Positions 15,917 to 25,988 of a stretch of 64,000 nt of DNA are shown here, in pieces. The notes under the pieces were generated by a model that was not told the DNA's origin, searched no databases, and worked only from the letters and a program-made list of their open reading frames with translations. Location of the stretch: the NCBI RefSeq assembly GCF_014200015.1, contig NZ_JACHOT010000005.1:1-64000 (forward strand), in the 5' to 3' direction. Numbering within the stretch: position 1 is the stretch's first letter; every line of letters begins with the position of its first letter. Origin of the DNA: Aminobacter niigataensis (GTDB taxonomy: Bacteria > Pseudomonadota > Alphaproteobacteria > Rhizobiales > Rhizobiaceae). Both the position numbers and the translations under genes were made by a program.

Positions 15917-17042
15917 GGACATCGACAGTCTGCGCGAGATGGTGCGGCGCTTCGCCCAGGAGCGCATTGCGCCGATTGCCGCCGACATCGACCGCTCGAA
16001 CGAGTTCCCCGCCCATCTGTGGCAGGAACTCGGCGCGCTGGGCCTGCTCGGCATCACTGCCGAAGGCGAATATGGCGGCTCCGAAATGGGCTATGTCGCC
16101 CATGTCGTGGCGGTGGAGGAGATTTCCCGCGCCTCGGCTTCAGTAGGGCTGTCCTATGGCGCGCATTCGAACCTGTGCGTGAACCAGATCAAGCGCTGGG
16201 GCACGCCGGAGCAGAAGGCGAAATACCTGCCCAAGCTGTGCTCGGGCGAAAATGTCGGTGCTCTTGCCATGTCGGAAAGCGGCTCGGGCTCCGACGTCGT
16301 CTCACTGCGGCTGCGGGCCGAGAAGCGCAACGACCGCTACGTGCTCAACGGCTCCAAGATGTGGATCACCAACGGCCCCGATGCCGATACGCTGGTGGTC
16401 TATGCCAAGACCGATCCTGACCGGAAATCGCGAGGCATCACCGCCTTCATCATCGAAAAGACGACGAAGGGTTTTTCGGTGGCGCAGAAGCTCGACAAGC
16501 TCGGCATGCGCGGCTCGAACACCGGCGAACTGGTGTTCGACAATGTCGAGGTGCCGTTTGAAAACGTGCTGCACGAGGAAGGCCGCGGTGTCGAAGTGCT
16601 GATGTCGGGCCTCGACTATGAGCGCGTGGTGCTGGCCGGCGGGCCGATCGGCATCATGGCGGCGTGCATGGACGTCGCCGTGCCTTATGTCCATGACCGC
16701 AAGCAGTTCGGCCAGCCGATCGGCGAATTCCAGCTGGTGCAGGGCAAGCTCGCTGACATGTATTCGACGATGAATGCCGCGCGCGCCTATGTCTACGCCG
16801 TGGCCGCCGCCTGCGACCGGGGCCAGACAACGCGCAAGGACGCCGCCGGCTGCGTGCTGTTTGCGGCGGAGAAGGCGACCCAGATGGCGCTCGACGCGCT
16901 GCAACTTCTCGGCGGCAACGGCTACATCAACGACTATCCCACCGGCCGGCTGCTGCGCGACGCCAAGCTCTACGAGATCGGCGCCGGCACGAGCGAAATC
17001 AGGCGCTGGCTGATCGGTCGCGAGATCATGGCGGAAGGCTGA
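15882..17042 (+). CDS. liuA: isovaleryl-CoA dehydrogenase
   Basis: A 386-aa FAD-dependent acyl-CoA dehydrogenase that would oxidise isovaleryl-CoA to 3-methylcrotonyl-CoA in leucine breakdown, passing electrons to ETF. Seen: [13 protein letters not shown] and [18 protein letters not shown] (FAD and substrate region), [13 protein letters not shown] with Glu247 in the position of the isovaleryl-CoA dehydrogenase catalytic base, and [26 protein letters not shown] near the end. The Glu position and the carboxylase genes downstream favour the isovaleryl enzyme over short-chain relatives. It overlaps the regulator gene by 35 bp; ETF-QO lies at 31301-32983. Confidence 0.9.
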   Translation: MYDKTLNFGLGEDIDSLREMVRRFAQERIAPIAADIDRSNEFPAHLWQELGALGLLGITAEGEYGGSEMGYVAHVVAVEEISRASASVGLSYGAHSNLCVNQIKRWGTPEQKAKYLPKLCSGENVGALAMSESGSGSDVVSLRLRAEKRNDRYVLNGSKMWITNGPDADTLVVYAKTDPDRKSRGITAFIIEKTTKGFSVAQKLDKLGMRGSNTGELVFDNVEVPFENVLHEEGRGVEVLMSGLDYERVVLAGGPIGIMAACMDVAVPYVHDRKQFGQPIGEFQLVQGKLADMYSTMNAARAYVYAVAAACDRGQTTRKDAAGCVLFAAEKATQMALDALQLLGGNGYINDYPTGRLLRDAKLYEIGAGTSEIRRWLIGREIMAEG

Positions 17043-17059
17043 TGACGCCTCCCGCCTGG

Positions 17060-17452
17060 TCACTGGAAAGCCCTTGGCAGATCGTCGGTCGGCTTCGACA
17101 CGATCTGATGGGCGTCGCGCCAGATGACCTCGCGCTGGCCGGCAGTCTTGATGCTCCGAACCGGCAGACCGCCTTCGCCGATCAGCCAGGCGCAGTAACG
17201 CGCACGGCTGATGGCCTCGGCGGCACCCGGATTGAACCAGCAGATGCCCCAGATCGAGTTACGCCGCTTGAAGTGGCGGCCGATCCTGTCGGGCACCGGC
17301 AAATGCGCATTGAACCAGTCGAACTGCTCGCGCAACTCGGCCAGGATCCAGTCCGGGCAGCCGTTCCGGTAGAGATACCAGGAGGCCTGGAAGAAGCCGG
17401 CCTCCACCCGGCTGTTCGGGTGGATGAGTGGCGTGACGAAACGCACATACAT
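17060..17452 (-). CDS. conserved hypothetical protein (130 aa)
   Basis: I do not recognise this protein. It begins MYVRFVTPLIHPNSRVEAG and is rich in Trp, Tyr, Arg and Phe (for example FFQASWYLYRNGCPDW, FDWFNAHLP, NSIWGICWFNPGAAEAI), composition typical of a real folded protein rather than a GC shadow. It has no signal peptide or transmembrane segment. It is transcribed against the leucine operon, only 17 bp from the dehydrogenase stop, and no SD is evident before ATG 17452. Together with the toxin-antitoxin pair it forms an insertion between liuA and liuB. Confidence 0.6.
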   Translation of the reverse strand: MYVRFVTPLIHPNSRVEAGFFQASWYLYRNGCPDWILAELREQFDWFNAHLPVPDRIGRHFKRRNSIWGICWFNPGAAEAISRARYCAWLIGEGGLPVRSIKTAGQREVIWRDAHQIVSKPTDDLPRAFQ

Positions 17453-17792
17453 GATGACAACCGCGCGGCCTCAACGGCGGCGCGCTCCCCTGCAACTTCG
17501 GTGAATTCAAGGTGTGAAAGAGCCGCCCTTCGGCGGCCTCAGCCTTTTGCCGAAGGGAGACGGAATGCCAGGCGCATATCGATGCGTCTCATCGGTCGTC
17601 TCCAAGAGGACAGGTTGCGGAACCCGCGGACGAGCCAGCAGCTCGCCCTATCGGGAGCGGGCAGATACACGCATTCCGCAACGTTATCAAGCCAAAACAA
17701 TCAGAGGTTTCGCAACACCTCCGGCTGCAATTTGCCGCAAATGGCCATTCATGGCACAATCTCGCTTTCTGCCACAGATCGAGGTTCATGCC
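17453..17792. other. intergenic region with hairpin and a candidate TA operator
   Basis: No gene is seen here. It contains a 6-bp hairpin GCCGCC-CTTC-GGCGGC (about 17522-17537) and, at 17730-17742, the perfect dyad ATTTGC-C-GCAAAT, 50 bp before the antitoxin ATG. Such a site is where an AbrB-type antitoxin/toxin complex would autoregulate. The promoter of the toxin-antitoxin pair must lie here. Confidence 0.4.
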
Positions 17793-18131
17793 ATGACTGA
17801 GCCAGATACACCGAAGGGCTTCGCCGAGGAGCCGCAGAAGCCACACAGCTCCAGTATCAGGGACGAATTGCTGCGCAAGCCGCCAAAGTTCGAGCGCCTG
17901 CGCGTGGGCGACGGCGGCCGGGTCGTTATCCCCGCTGCCATGCGCGAGGAAATGGGCATCAAACCCGGCGACGATCTTGTAGCCCATGTCGAGGGCGGAG
18001 AACTGAAGCTGATCTCACACCAGATGGCCCTCACTCGGGTCCAAGAGGAAATGGCCAAGTACAAGAAGCCGGGCGAGAGCGTTGTTGACGAGTTTCTGGC
18101 CGAGCGCCGCGCGATGTGGGGTGAAGAGTGA
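17793..18131 (+). CDS. AbrB/MazE-type antitoxin (VapB-like)
   Basis: A 112-aa protein with a central SpoVT/AbrB swapped-hairpin DNA-binding domain (FERLRVGDGGRVVIPAAMREE, GIKPGDDLVAHVEGGELKLIS, about 33-80), followed by a helical tail (ALTRVQEEMAKYKKPGESVVDEFLAERRAMWGEE) that would wrap the toxin. ATG 17793 has GAGG 8 nt upstream and is chosen over an open upstream extension. The stop codon overlaps the PIN-domain toxin start by 4 bp, the usual arrangement of vapBC pairs. Confidence 0.85.
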   Translation: MTEPDTPKGFAEEPQKPHSSSIRDELLRKPPKFERLRVGDGGRVVIPAAMREEMGIKPGDDLVAHVEGGELKLISHQMALTRVQEEMAKYKKPGESVVDEFLAERRAMWGEE

Positions 18132-18505
18132 TCGTGCTCGACGCTTCGGCGGTCTTGGCTGCCATGCTGCAAGAGCCTGGAGCCGACCGGGTGCACGCGC
18201 TCGTCGACAAGAGCGTGATTTGTGCGGTCAACACCACGGAGGTCATCTCGAAGCTGATCGACAAGGGCTACGACGAAGTTGCCGTGCGGCAGCAGTATGA
18301 GAACATGCATCTTGAGGTAGTGTCGTTCGACCATCACCTTGCGCTGGTCGCCGGGCACCTTCGTTCAACGACGCGCCACAAGGGCCTGTCGCTGGGCGAC
18401 CGCGCCTGCCTGGCGCTGGCGATACTGACTGAACGAACAGCTGTCACCGCCGACCGGAAATGGGCCGACCTCGACGTCGGCTGCAGAATAGAGGTCATAC
18501 GCTAG
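18128..18505 (+). CDS. VapC-type PIN-domain toxin
   Basis: A 125-aa PIN-domain ribonuclease. The four acidic active-site residues are visible: Asp5 (MIVLDASA), Glu38 (NTTEVISKL), Asp91 (LSLGDRACLALA) and Asp109 (VTADRKWADL). It starts at GTG 18128, overlapping the antitoxin stop as GTGA, so translation is coupled. The family cleaves tRNA or rRNA when the antitoxin is lost. All catalytic residues are intact, so the toxin is probably active. The pair lies inside the leucine catabolism operon in the same orientation. Confidence 0.88.
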   Translation: MIVLDASAVLAAMLQEPGADRVHALVDKSVICAVNTTEVISKLIDKGYDEVAVRQQYENMHLEVVSFDHHLALVAGHLRSTTRHKGLSLGDRACLALAILTERTAVTADRKWADLDVGCRIEVIR

Positions 18506-18625
18506 AGCGCAGACGATGCTGGACTTCGCCGAAATTACGAGGCTAGTGCGTTAGATTCGCCACCCCACCATGACTGCTTCGCGCCTTGGGCGCAGCACCG
18601 CATGGGTATCACTCCAAGAGGAAAA

Positions 18626-20233
<1,608 letters not shown>

Positions 20234-20246
20234 TGGGGATCAAGCC

Positions 20247-22205
20247 ATGTTTTCGAAAATCCTCATTGCCAATCGCGGTGAAATCGCCTGCCGCGTCATC
20301 CGCACCGCCCGCAAGATGGGCGTGAAGACGGTCGCGGTCTATTCGGACGCCGATGCGCGCGCGCTGCATGTCGCGATGGCCGACGAGGCCGTGCATATCG
20401 GCGGCTCGCCTGTGGCCGAGAGCTACCTGCGCGGCGACCTCATCATCGCGGCAGCCAAGGCGACGGGTGCCGAGGCGATCCATCCCGGTTATGGCTTTCT
20501 GTCGGAAAACCCTGACTTCGTCGACCAGGTGACGCAGGCCGGGCTCGTGTTCATCGGGCCGTCGGCAGAGGCGATCCGCGCCATGGGCCTCAAGGATGCG
20601 GCCAAACGGCTGATGGAAAAGGCAGGCGTGCCGGTGGTTCCAGGCTATCACGGCGAGGCGCAGGAGATCGTCATCCTCGCCAGCAAGGCGCGCGAGATCG
20701 GCTATCCCGTGCTGATCAAGGCGCGCGCCGGCGGCGGCGGCAAGGGCATGCGCCGGGTCGACCATCCCGACGACTTCTCCGACGCCCTGTCGGGCGCCCG
20801 GCGCGAGGCCAAGGCTGCCTTCGGCGACGACCGGGTGCTGGTCGAGAAATATGTCGACAAGCCGCGCCATATCGAAGTGCAGGTGTTCGGCGACAACCAT
20901 GGCAACGCCGTGCATCTGTTCGAGCGCGACTGCTCGGCACAGCGCCGGCACCAGAAGGTGATCGAGGAAGCCCCTGCCCCGGGCATGACGGCTGAACTGC
21001 GCGCGGCGATGACCGATGCCGCGGTGAAGGCGGCCAAGGCGATCGGATATTCGGGTGCGGGCACGATCGAGTTCATCATCGACGCCTCGGACGGGCTGAA
21101 GCCCGATCGGTTCTGGTTCATGGAGATGAACACGCGGCTGCAGGTCGAGCATCCGGTGACGGAAATGGTAACGGGCGTCGACCTGGTCGAATGGCAGTTG
21201 CGCGTGGCCGCGGGCGAGGAACTCCCTGTCGGGCAAGACGGTATCGGGCTCGATGGCCACGCCTTCGAAGCCAGGCTCTATGCCGAAGACCCGGCCAAGG
21301 GCTTCCTGCCGGCGATCGGCACGCTGCATCATCTCAGGTTCCCGACCGAGACCGCCGCAGGCACCGAAATCCGCATCGAGACCGGCGTGCGCCAGGGCGA
21401 TGCCATCTCGCCGTTCTACGACCCGATGATCGCCAAGGTGGTGACGCATGGTGCCGACCGCGCGACTGCTCTCGAAGCGTTGGCCGATGCCGTATCGCGG
21501 ACCGAAGTGGCGGGTTCGACCACCAACGCGGCGTTCCTGGCAGCCTTGGCCCGCGATACCGACTTCGCCTCGGGCGATGTCGACACTGGGCTGATCGGCC
21601 GCAAGCAGGAGGAACTGACGGCGAGTGCGGCCCCCAGCAGCCGTGCAGTGGCGCTGGCAGCCCTCGCTGCGACCGGTGCCGGCAATGCGGAAGCCTCTGC
21701 AGATCCGTGGTCCAGCATCGCCGGCTACGCACATTTCAACCCGCTGGCGCGACGGGCGAGCCTGTCGTTTGGCGGCGCGGCGATCGTCGCCCACATCATG
21801 GCGCGGAGTGACGGGCGCTTCGATGTCCGTCCGGACGGCAGCGAAAGCTTCGTGCTTTCGGCCGACGCTAGCGGCACAAGTGGGGCGACGGTCGCCAGTT
21901 GGCCCGGCCACGTCACGGTGTTCGAAAACGGGCGTTCCTTCGACTTCGCTATCAGCGACCCGTTTGCGCGCGCAGCCGAGATCGGCGAAGGCACTTCGAG
22001 CATGCGCGCGCCGATGCCGGGGCTGGTCAAGCTGGTACGTGCGGCCAAGGGCGACAAGGTCACCAAGGGCCAGCCGCTGCTGGTGCTCGAGGCGATGAAG
22101 ATGGAACACACCATTGCCGCCACCCATGACGGGGTGATCCAGGAGATCGCCATGGAAGGCGCGCAGGTGACCGACGGAACGGTGCTGGTGCGCTTCGAGG
22201 AATAG
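20247..22205 (+). CDS. liuD: methylcrotonyl-CoA carboxylase, biotin (alpha) subunit
   Basis: A 652-aa fused biotin carboxylase and biotin carboxyl carrier. Order: biotin-carboxylase N domain (FSKILIANRGEIACRVIRTARKMG), ATP-grasp with the glycine-rich loop KARAGGGGKGMR, FERDCSAQRRHQKVIEEAP and EMNTRLQVEHPVTE, then the BC C-terminal domain, a middle beta region, and a terminal lipoyl/biotinyl domain with EAMKMEH (biotinylated Lys618). It uses ATP and bicarbonate to charge biotin for the beta subunit just upstream. The partners for the next steps (methylglutaconyl-CoA hydratase and HMG-CoA lyase) are not in the window. Confidence 0.94.
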   Translation: MFSKILIANRGEIACRVIRTARKMGVKTVAVYSDADARALHVAMADEAVHIGGSPVAESYLRGDLIIAAAKATGAEAIHPGYGFLSENPDFVDQVTQAGLVFIGPSAEAIRAMGLKDAAKRLMEKAGVPVVPGYHGEAQEIVILASKAREIGYPVLIKARAGGGGKGMRRVDHPDDFSDALSGARREAKAAFGDDRVLVEKYVDKPRHIEVQVFGDNHGNAVHLFERDCSAQRRHQKVIEEAPAPGMTAELRAAMTDAAVKAAKAIGYSGAGTIEFIIDASDGLKPDRFWFMEMNTRLQVEHPVTEMVTGVDLVEWQLRVAAGEELPVGQDGIGLDGHAFEARLYAEDPAKGFLPAIGTLHHLRFPTETAAGTEIRIETGVRQGDAISPFYDPMIAKVVTHGADRATALEALADAVSRTEVAGSTTNAAFLAALARDTDFASGDVDTGLIGRKQEELTASAAPSSRAVALAALAATGAGNAEASADPWSSIAGYAHFNPLARRASLSFGGAAIVAHIMARSDGRFDVRPDGSESFVLSADASGTSGATVASWPGHVTVFENGRSFDFAISDPFARAAEIGEGTSSMRAPMPGLVKLVRAAKGDKVTKGQPLLVLEAMKMEHTIAATHDGVIQEIAMEGAQVTDGTVLVRFEE

Positions 22206-22279
22206 TGCTGCCGTTTGCGAAAGCGCAACTCCAGCCGGGAAATGGGTTTCGATTTTCGGGCTGACGTCTTAGGGCTGCG

Positions 22280-22924
22280 ATGCAGCAATCAACGACAGGC
22301 GACACCGTGACCGAGACCAACAGCGAAGCCATCCCGCATGGGCTGTACGAGGACGTGCTGGCGCTGCTGACCGGCACGACGCTGGTGGCGCTGGGGCTGG
22401 TGCTCTACACCCATGCCGGGCTGATCACTGGCAGTTCGGCCGGGCTGGCGCTGCTCATCCAGTATGTGACCGGCTACGGCTTCGGCGCGGTGTTCTTCGT
22501 CATCAACCTGCCCTTCTACTATCTCGCGGTGAAGCGCATGGGCTGGCCGTTCGCGCTACGCACATTTGCAGCCGTGGCGCTGATTTCAGTCTTGTCGCGG
22601 CTGACGCCGGAGTGGATCGGCATCGCGCATGTCGATCCGCTCTATGCGGCGGTCGCCGGCGGCGGACTGATGGGGATGGGGCTTCTGGTGCTGTTTCGCC
22701 ACCGCGCCGGGCTCGGCGGCTTCAACATCCTGGCGCTCTACCTGCAGGACAATCACGGCATCCGCGCCGGCTATTTCCAGCTCGCGGTCGACCTGACCAT
22801 CCTGTTCATATCGCTGTTCTATCTCGACTGGTCGAAGGTGGCGCTGTCAGTGGCGGGTGCTGCGGTACTCAATCTGATTATTGCCATCAACCACCGTCCC
22901 GGCCGCTATGTCGGCATGAGCTGA
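22280..22924 (+). CDS. YitT-family membrane protein
   Basis: A 214-aa inner-membrane protein with five or six hydrophobic helices (for example LALLTGTTLVALGLVLYTHAG, FGAVFFVINLPFYYLAV, LYAAVAGGGLMGMGLLVLF, YFQLAVDLTILFISLFYL, VALSVAGAAVLNLIIAI). The phrase HAGLITGSSAGLALLIQYVTG is typical of the YitT/YczE-like group, whose function is unsettled. ATG 22280 and GTG 22307 are both possible starts. It lies 74 bp after liuD, possibly the last gene of that transcript, and ends at a strong bidirectional terminator. Confidence 0.82.
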   Translation: MQQSTTGDTVTETNSEAIPHGLYEDVLALLTGTTLVALGLVLYTHAGLITGSSAGLALLIQYVTGYGFGAVFFVINLPFYYLAVKRMGWPFALRTFAAVALISVLSRLTPEWIGIAHVDPLYAAVAGGGLMGMGLLVLFRHRAGLGGFNILALYLQDNHGIRAGYFQLAVDLTILFISLFYLDWSKVALSVAGAAVLNLIIAINHRPGRYVGMS

Positions 22925-22933
22925 CGCAGTAAA

Positions 22934-22964
22934 CAAGAAGCCGCGCCAGGGGCGCGGCTTCTTG
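22934..22964. terminator. bidirectional hairpin between yitT-like and peroxiredoxin genes
   Basis: CAAGAAGCCGCGCC and GGCGCGGCTTCTTG are perfect inverted 14-bp arms with loop AGG, placed between two converging genes (stops at 22924 and 22982). The T-runs on both sides are weak, but the stem is very strong. Confidence 0.75.
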
Positions 22965-22981
22965 TAGTAGTCCGTTGCGGA

Positions 22982-23644
22982 TCAGTGCGTGGTCGGCTGC
23001 TTGGTCTTCCGGAGATAGGGCAGCACGCGCTCGAACGAGCCGAAGCGCTTGATTGCGTCCTCGTCGGACACGGCAGCGGTGACGATGACGTCGTCGCCTT
23101 GCTTCCACTGCACGGGCGTAGCGACCTGGTACTTGGCCGTCAGCTGGATTGAATCCAGGGCACGCAGGATCTCGTCGAAGTTGCGGCCGGTCGACATCGG
23201 ATAGGTCAGTGTGAGCTTGACCTTCTTGTCCGGGCCGATGACGAACACCGAGCGCACCGTGGCGTTGTCTGCCGGGGTCCGGCCTTCCGAGCTGTCGCCC
23301 GCACCGGCAGGCAGCATGTCATAGAGCTTGGCTACGGCAAGCGTCGGATCGCCGATCATCGGGTAGTCGACCTTGTTGCCCGACAGCTGCTCGATATCGG
23401 CTTTCCATTTGTGATGGTTTTCGACCGGATCGACCGAAATGCCGATCATCTTGGCGTTGCGGCTGGCAAAATCGGACTTCAACCCGGCCATGTAGCCGAG
23501 TTCGGTCGTGCAGACCGGCGTGAAATCCTTGGGGTGCGAAAACAGCACGGCATAGCCGTCGCCGATCCAGTCGTGAAAGCTGATCGGGCCTTCCGTGGTG
23601 TCGGCTTTGAAATCCGGGGCGGTGTCGTTGATACGAAGGCTCAT
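22982..23644 (-). CDS. 1-Cys peroxiredoxin (Prx6 type)
   Basis: A 220-aa cytoplasmic peroxidase of the Prx6 subfamily. The active site is HPKDFTPVCTTELG with the peroxidatic Cys45, the only cysteine in the protein, so no resolving Cys exists. The substrate-stabilising Arg lies in NATVRSVFVIGPDKK, and the extended C-terminal dimer domain (VQWKQGDDVIVTAAVSDEDA...LPYLR) is typical of the subfamily. It would reduce H2O2 or alkyl hydroperoxides with an external thiol donor. The SD (GAGGAACC) precedes ATG 23644. It stands alone, convergent with the YitT gene. Confidence 0.93.
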   Translation of the reverse strand: MSLRINDTAPDFKADTTEGPISFHDWIGDGYAVLFSHPKDFTPVCTTELGYMAGLKSDFASRNAKMIGISVDPVENHHKWKADIEQLSGNKVDYPMIGDPTLAVAKLYDMLPAGAGDSSEGRTPADNATVRSVFVIGPDKKVKLTLTYPMSTGRNFDEILRALDSIQLTAKYQVATPVQWKQGDDVIVTAAVSDEDAIKRFGSFERVLPYLRKTKQPTTH

Positions 23645-23806
23645 GGCTCGGTTCCTCCTGAAATCGACGCACGAAGCGAACTCGCAGCCAAAACGGCGCG
23701 CGTTTTACGTCCGAGTGCGAATGCGCCATCTTGCGCCAAGCCCGCGAAAACGACAATGGCCGGGACAAGCCCGGCCATTGCAACAATTCAACATTTCCAG
23801 GAAAGC

Positions 23807-24925
23807 TTACTGCTTGATCGGCGCGTACTTGCCGTCATGCCACTGGTTGATGTCGTAGCTGGCGTTCTTCAGATCGCCCTTCTCGTCGAAGACGACGTCG
23901 CCGACGACGGTGCTGATCGGCTTGCCGTCCTTGAGCGCCTCGGCGACCTTCATCGGATCGTCGGTGCCGGCGCGCTCGATGCCCTGCGCGAAGGCCTGGA
24001 TGGTGGCGTAGGAGAACAAGGTAAAGCCTTCCGGCACGAAACCGCCGGCCTTGATCTTCTCGACCGCTTCCTTGGCTTCAGGCTTGGCCTGGGGGTCGGA
24101 CGGGAAGACGAACATCGTGCCTTCGCCGGCCGGGCCGGCGATCTGCCAGAATTCAGGCGAGGCGATCGAGTCCGGCATGATCAGCTGATACTTGAAGTTC
24201 TGCTCGGCCGACTGGCGCAGAATGAGGCCGGCTTCGGGGTGGTAGCCGCCGAAATAGACGACATCGGCCTTGAGTTCCTTGAGCTTGGTGACGAGCGCCG
24301 AATAGTCCTTCTCGCCGGCATTGATGCCTTCGTACAGGAGCTCGGTAAGACCGCCGGCATTCATCGTCTTCCTGACGGCATCGGCCACGCCCTGGCCGTA
24401 GGCGCTCTTGTCGTGCAGCACGACAACGTTCTTGCCCTTGTACTTCTCGGCGATCCACGGCCCGATGAACGCGCCCTGCGCGTCGTCGCGGGTATAGAGA
24501 CGCATGATCGTCGACCAGCCCTTGGCAGCCGCATCGTCGGTCATGATCGGGTTCGAAGACGCCGGCGACATCATCAGCGCGCCGCTCTCGGCATAAACGG
24601 CCGACGCCGGAATGCTCGAGCCGGAGCAGGCATGGCCGTCGATGAACTTGATGCCGTTGGCAACGATGCGGTTGGCAACGGAAACCGCCTGCTTGGGATC
24701 GCAGACATCGTCCTCGACCGAAAGCTTGAGCTGGCGGCCCAGGACGCCGCCTTTTTCGTTGATCGCCTTGACGGCAGCCTCGGCGCCCTGGCGGAACTGG
24801 TCGCCGATGTTGGCGAGCTGGCCAGTCATCGGCCCGACGACGGCGACAGTGATGTCTTCGGCAAATGCCACGCCGGCACTGAGCGACAGCGCGAGCAATG
24901 CGCCAACTGAACGTTTGAAATGCAT
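23807..24925 (-). CDS. branched-chain amino-acid ABC transporter binding protein
   Basis: A 372-aa periplasmic substrate-binding protein of the LivJ/LivK type (type I periplasmic-binding fold). It has a signal peptide (MHFKRSVGALLALSLSAGVAFA, cleavage before EDI), then ITVAVVGPMTGQLANIGDQFRQGAEAAVKAINEKGGVLG and HACSGSSIPASAVYAESGALMMSPASSNP, the ligand loop region of Leu/Ile/Val-binding proteins. The ATG at 24925 with GGGAGAGG upstream is chosen over an upstream extension. No liv permease or ATPase genes adjoin it, so it must serve a transporter encoded elsewhere. Supply of leucine would fit the liu genes nearby. Confidence 0.92.
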   Translation of the reverse strand: MHFKRSVGALLALSLSAGVAFAEDITVAVVGPMTGQLANIGDQFRQGAEAAVKAINEKGGVLGRQLKLSVEDDVCDPKQAVSVANRIVANGIKFIDGHACSGSSIPASAVYAESGALMMSPASSNPIMTDDAAAKGWSTIMRLYTRDDAQGAFIGPWIAEKYKGKNVVVLHDKSAYGQGVADAVRKTMNAGGLTELLYEGINAGEKDYSALVTKLKELKADVVYFGGYHPEAGLILRQSAEQNFKYQLIMPDSIASPEFWQIAGPAGEGTMFVFPSDPQAKPEAKEAVEKIKAGGFVPEGFTLFSYATIQAFAQGIERAGTDDPMKVAEALKDGKPISTVVGDVVFDEKGDLKNASYDINQWHDGKYAPIKQ

Positions 24926-25285
24926 TTTTCCCTCTCCCTGGGCGCGCCGGCGATGCCGCGCGCCATACTTCAAATGCGCCGGAAACCTCTCACCCAAGTT
25001 GTGCCTTGTCTTGGCGCATGGGCATCGGAACATTGTGCCTGCAAGCGGCACTGCCGGCAATGATGCCGGCAATCGGGTAATCGCCTGGAAAAACAAAAAG
25101 GCCGCGCCGATCTTGTTTCGATCGGTCGCGGCCTTTTTCGTGGAGAACGTCGCGGAGCGTCTGTGGCCCCGTCGCAGTCCGCCTGCCCTGTTATTCTGAT
25201 CGCGCCTCGCCCGTCCTTCAGGCCGTCGCGTTGTTATTGGAAGCCGCCATACTGGCGACCTCGATCTTCCCCCCGGAAGCAGTAT
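24926..25285. other. 360-bp gap with terminator and tandem TGCCGGCAAT repeat
   Basis: No gene is seen. On the minus strand it is the leader of the binding-protein gene. It holds two direct copies of TGCCGGCAAT at a 12-bp period (25052-25061 and 25064-25073), each with a TGCCGGCA palindromic core, and further upstream the terminator at 25095-25138 that closes the small Sel1 gene. 25139-25285 holds nothing I can name. Confidence 0.45.
25095..25138 (-). terminator. bidirectional intrinsic terminator
   Basis: AAAAAGGCCGCGCCGATC pairs with GATCGG-T-CGCGGCCTTTTT (one bulge) around the loop TTGTTTC. A T-run is present on both strands. It follows the minus-strand Sel1-like gene and separates it from the binding-protein gene. 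Confidence 0.85.
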
Positions 25286-25552
25286 TCAGTGCGTGGTCAT
25301 CCATTCGCGGGCTTCCCGCAGCGCCTTGACGATGTCGAGCTTGGACATCGAGCCGGACAATTCCGAGCGCAACTCGGCAGCGCGGGCAGAGCCCTTGATC
25401 GCGGCGATATTGAACCATTTGTGGGCGGTAACGACGTCGACCTCGCAATCGCGGCCGGTCGCATACATCATGCCCAATTCCAGAAGAATGTCGGCCTGAG
25501 CGGTGGAACCCATCGCGCCGAAGCCAGCATCAAAGATTTCGAAACGTGCCAT
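25286..25552 (-). CDS. small Sel1-repeat protein (88 aa)
   Basis: An 88-aa cytoplasmic protein made of little more than one Sel1-like TPR unit: ADILLELGMMYATGRDCEVDVVTAHKWFNIAAIKGSARAAELRSELS, ending in a helix REAREWMTTH. Sel1 repeats mediate protein-protein contact; a single-repeat protein of this size is probably an adaptor or part of a homo-oligomer. There is no signal peptide. The partner is unknown. It is set off from both neighbours by terminators or long spacers, so it is monocistronic. Confidence 0.75.
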   Translation of the reverse strand: MARFEIFDAGFGAMGSTAQADILLELGMMYATGRDCEVDVVTAHKWFNIAAIKGSARAAELRSELSGSMSKLDIVKALREAREWMTTH

Positions 25553-25988
25553 TTTCTTATCCCCTGTCTGTCTCCCGAGAGCGGGCCCGCTGGTGTCCCC
25601 CGAGCTGCTCTTTCGATGCTTCCGAGGATGCCGCCGAGCCTTGAATCCGGCGTTAAATGGCGTGCTTAATTCCAGGAAAACAAACCTAAAACAAAGGGTA
25701 AACCTCGGAATTCATTAAGGATAGGAACCGTTGCGCCGGCTGGGATTTGGAGAAAATGCGATGAAAATTTGCGCCCGGACGCGAAAGTCTTTGATAACCA
25801 CGCGCAGCTTTCATCCGTCGCCATCGGTGAATTTCAGAGCGCTATGCCGGTGTTTTCAGGGCTCAAAAATGCTTCCGGCTTCCCCTGCGGCACAGCTTTC
25901 GTTTTCGCCAGAGCTGCATTACTCTTACGTTTGCGTAAACGTCAGGCGGGGGAGATGCCTGAGCAAGATACCAACCGGGAGGACTTCA
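25553..25988. other. 436-bp intergenic region
   Basis: Divergent spacer between the Sel1 gene (minus) and the DUF2147 gene (plus). Part of it is AT-rich (GGAAAACAAACCTAAAACAAAGGG, about 25675-25700), suitable for promoters. The only structured element is the imperfect palindrome at 25925-25938 (separate entry). The plus-strand frame that runs through it shows no protein-like composition until the DUF2147 signal peptide. Confidence 0.4.
25925..25938. promoter_or_regulatory. TTACGT-type palindrome upstream of DUF2147 gene
   Basis: TTACGTTTGCGTAA is a palindrome with one mismatch, overlapped by ACGTTT-GCGT-AAACGT (25927-25942). It resembles the perfect TTACGTTAACGTAA found upstream of ETF-QO at 33125. 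It lies 51 bp before the DUF2147 start. Confidence 0.35.
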
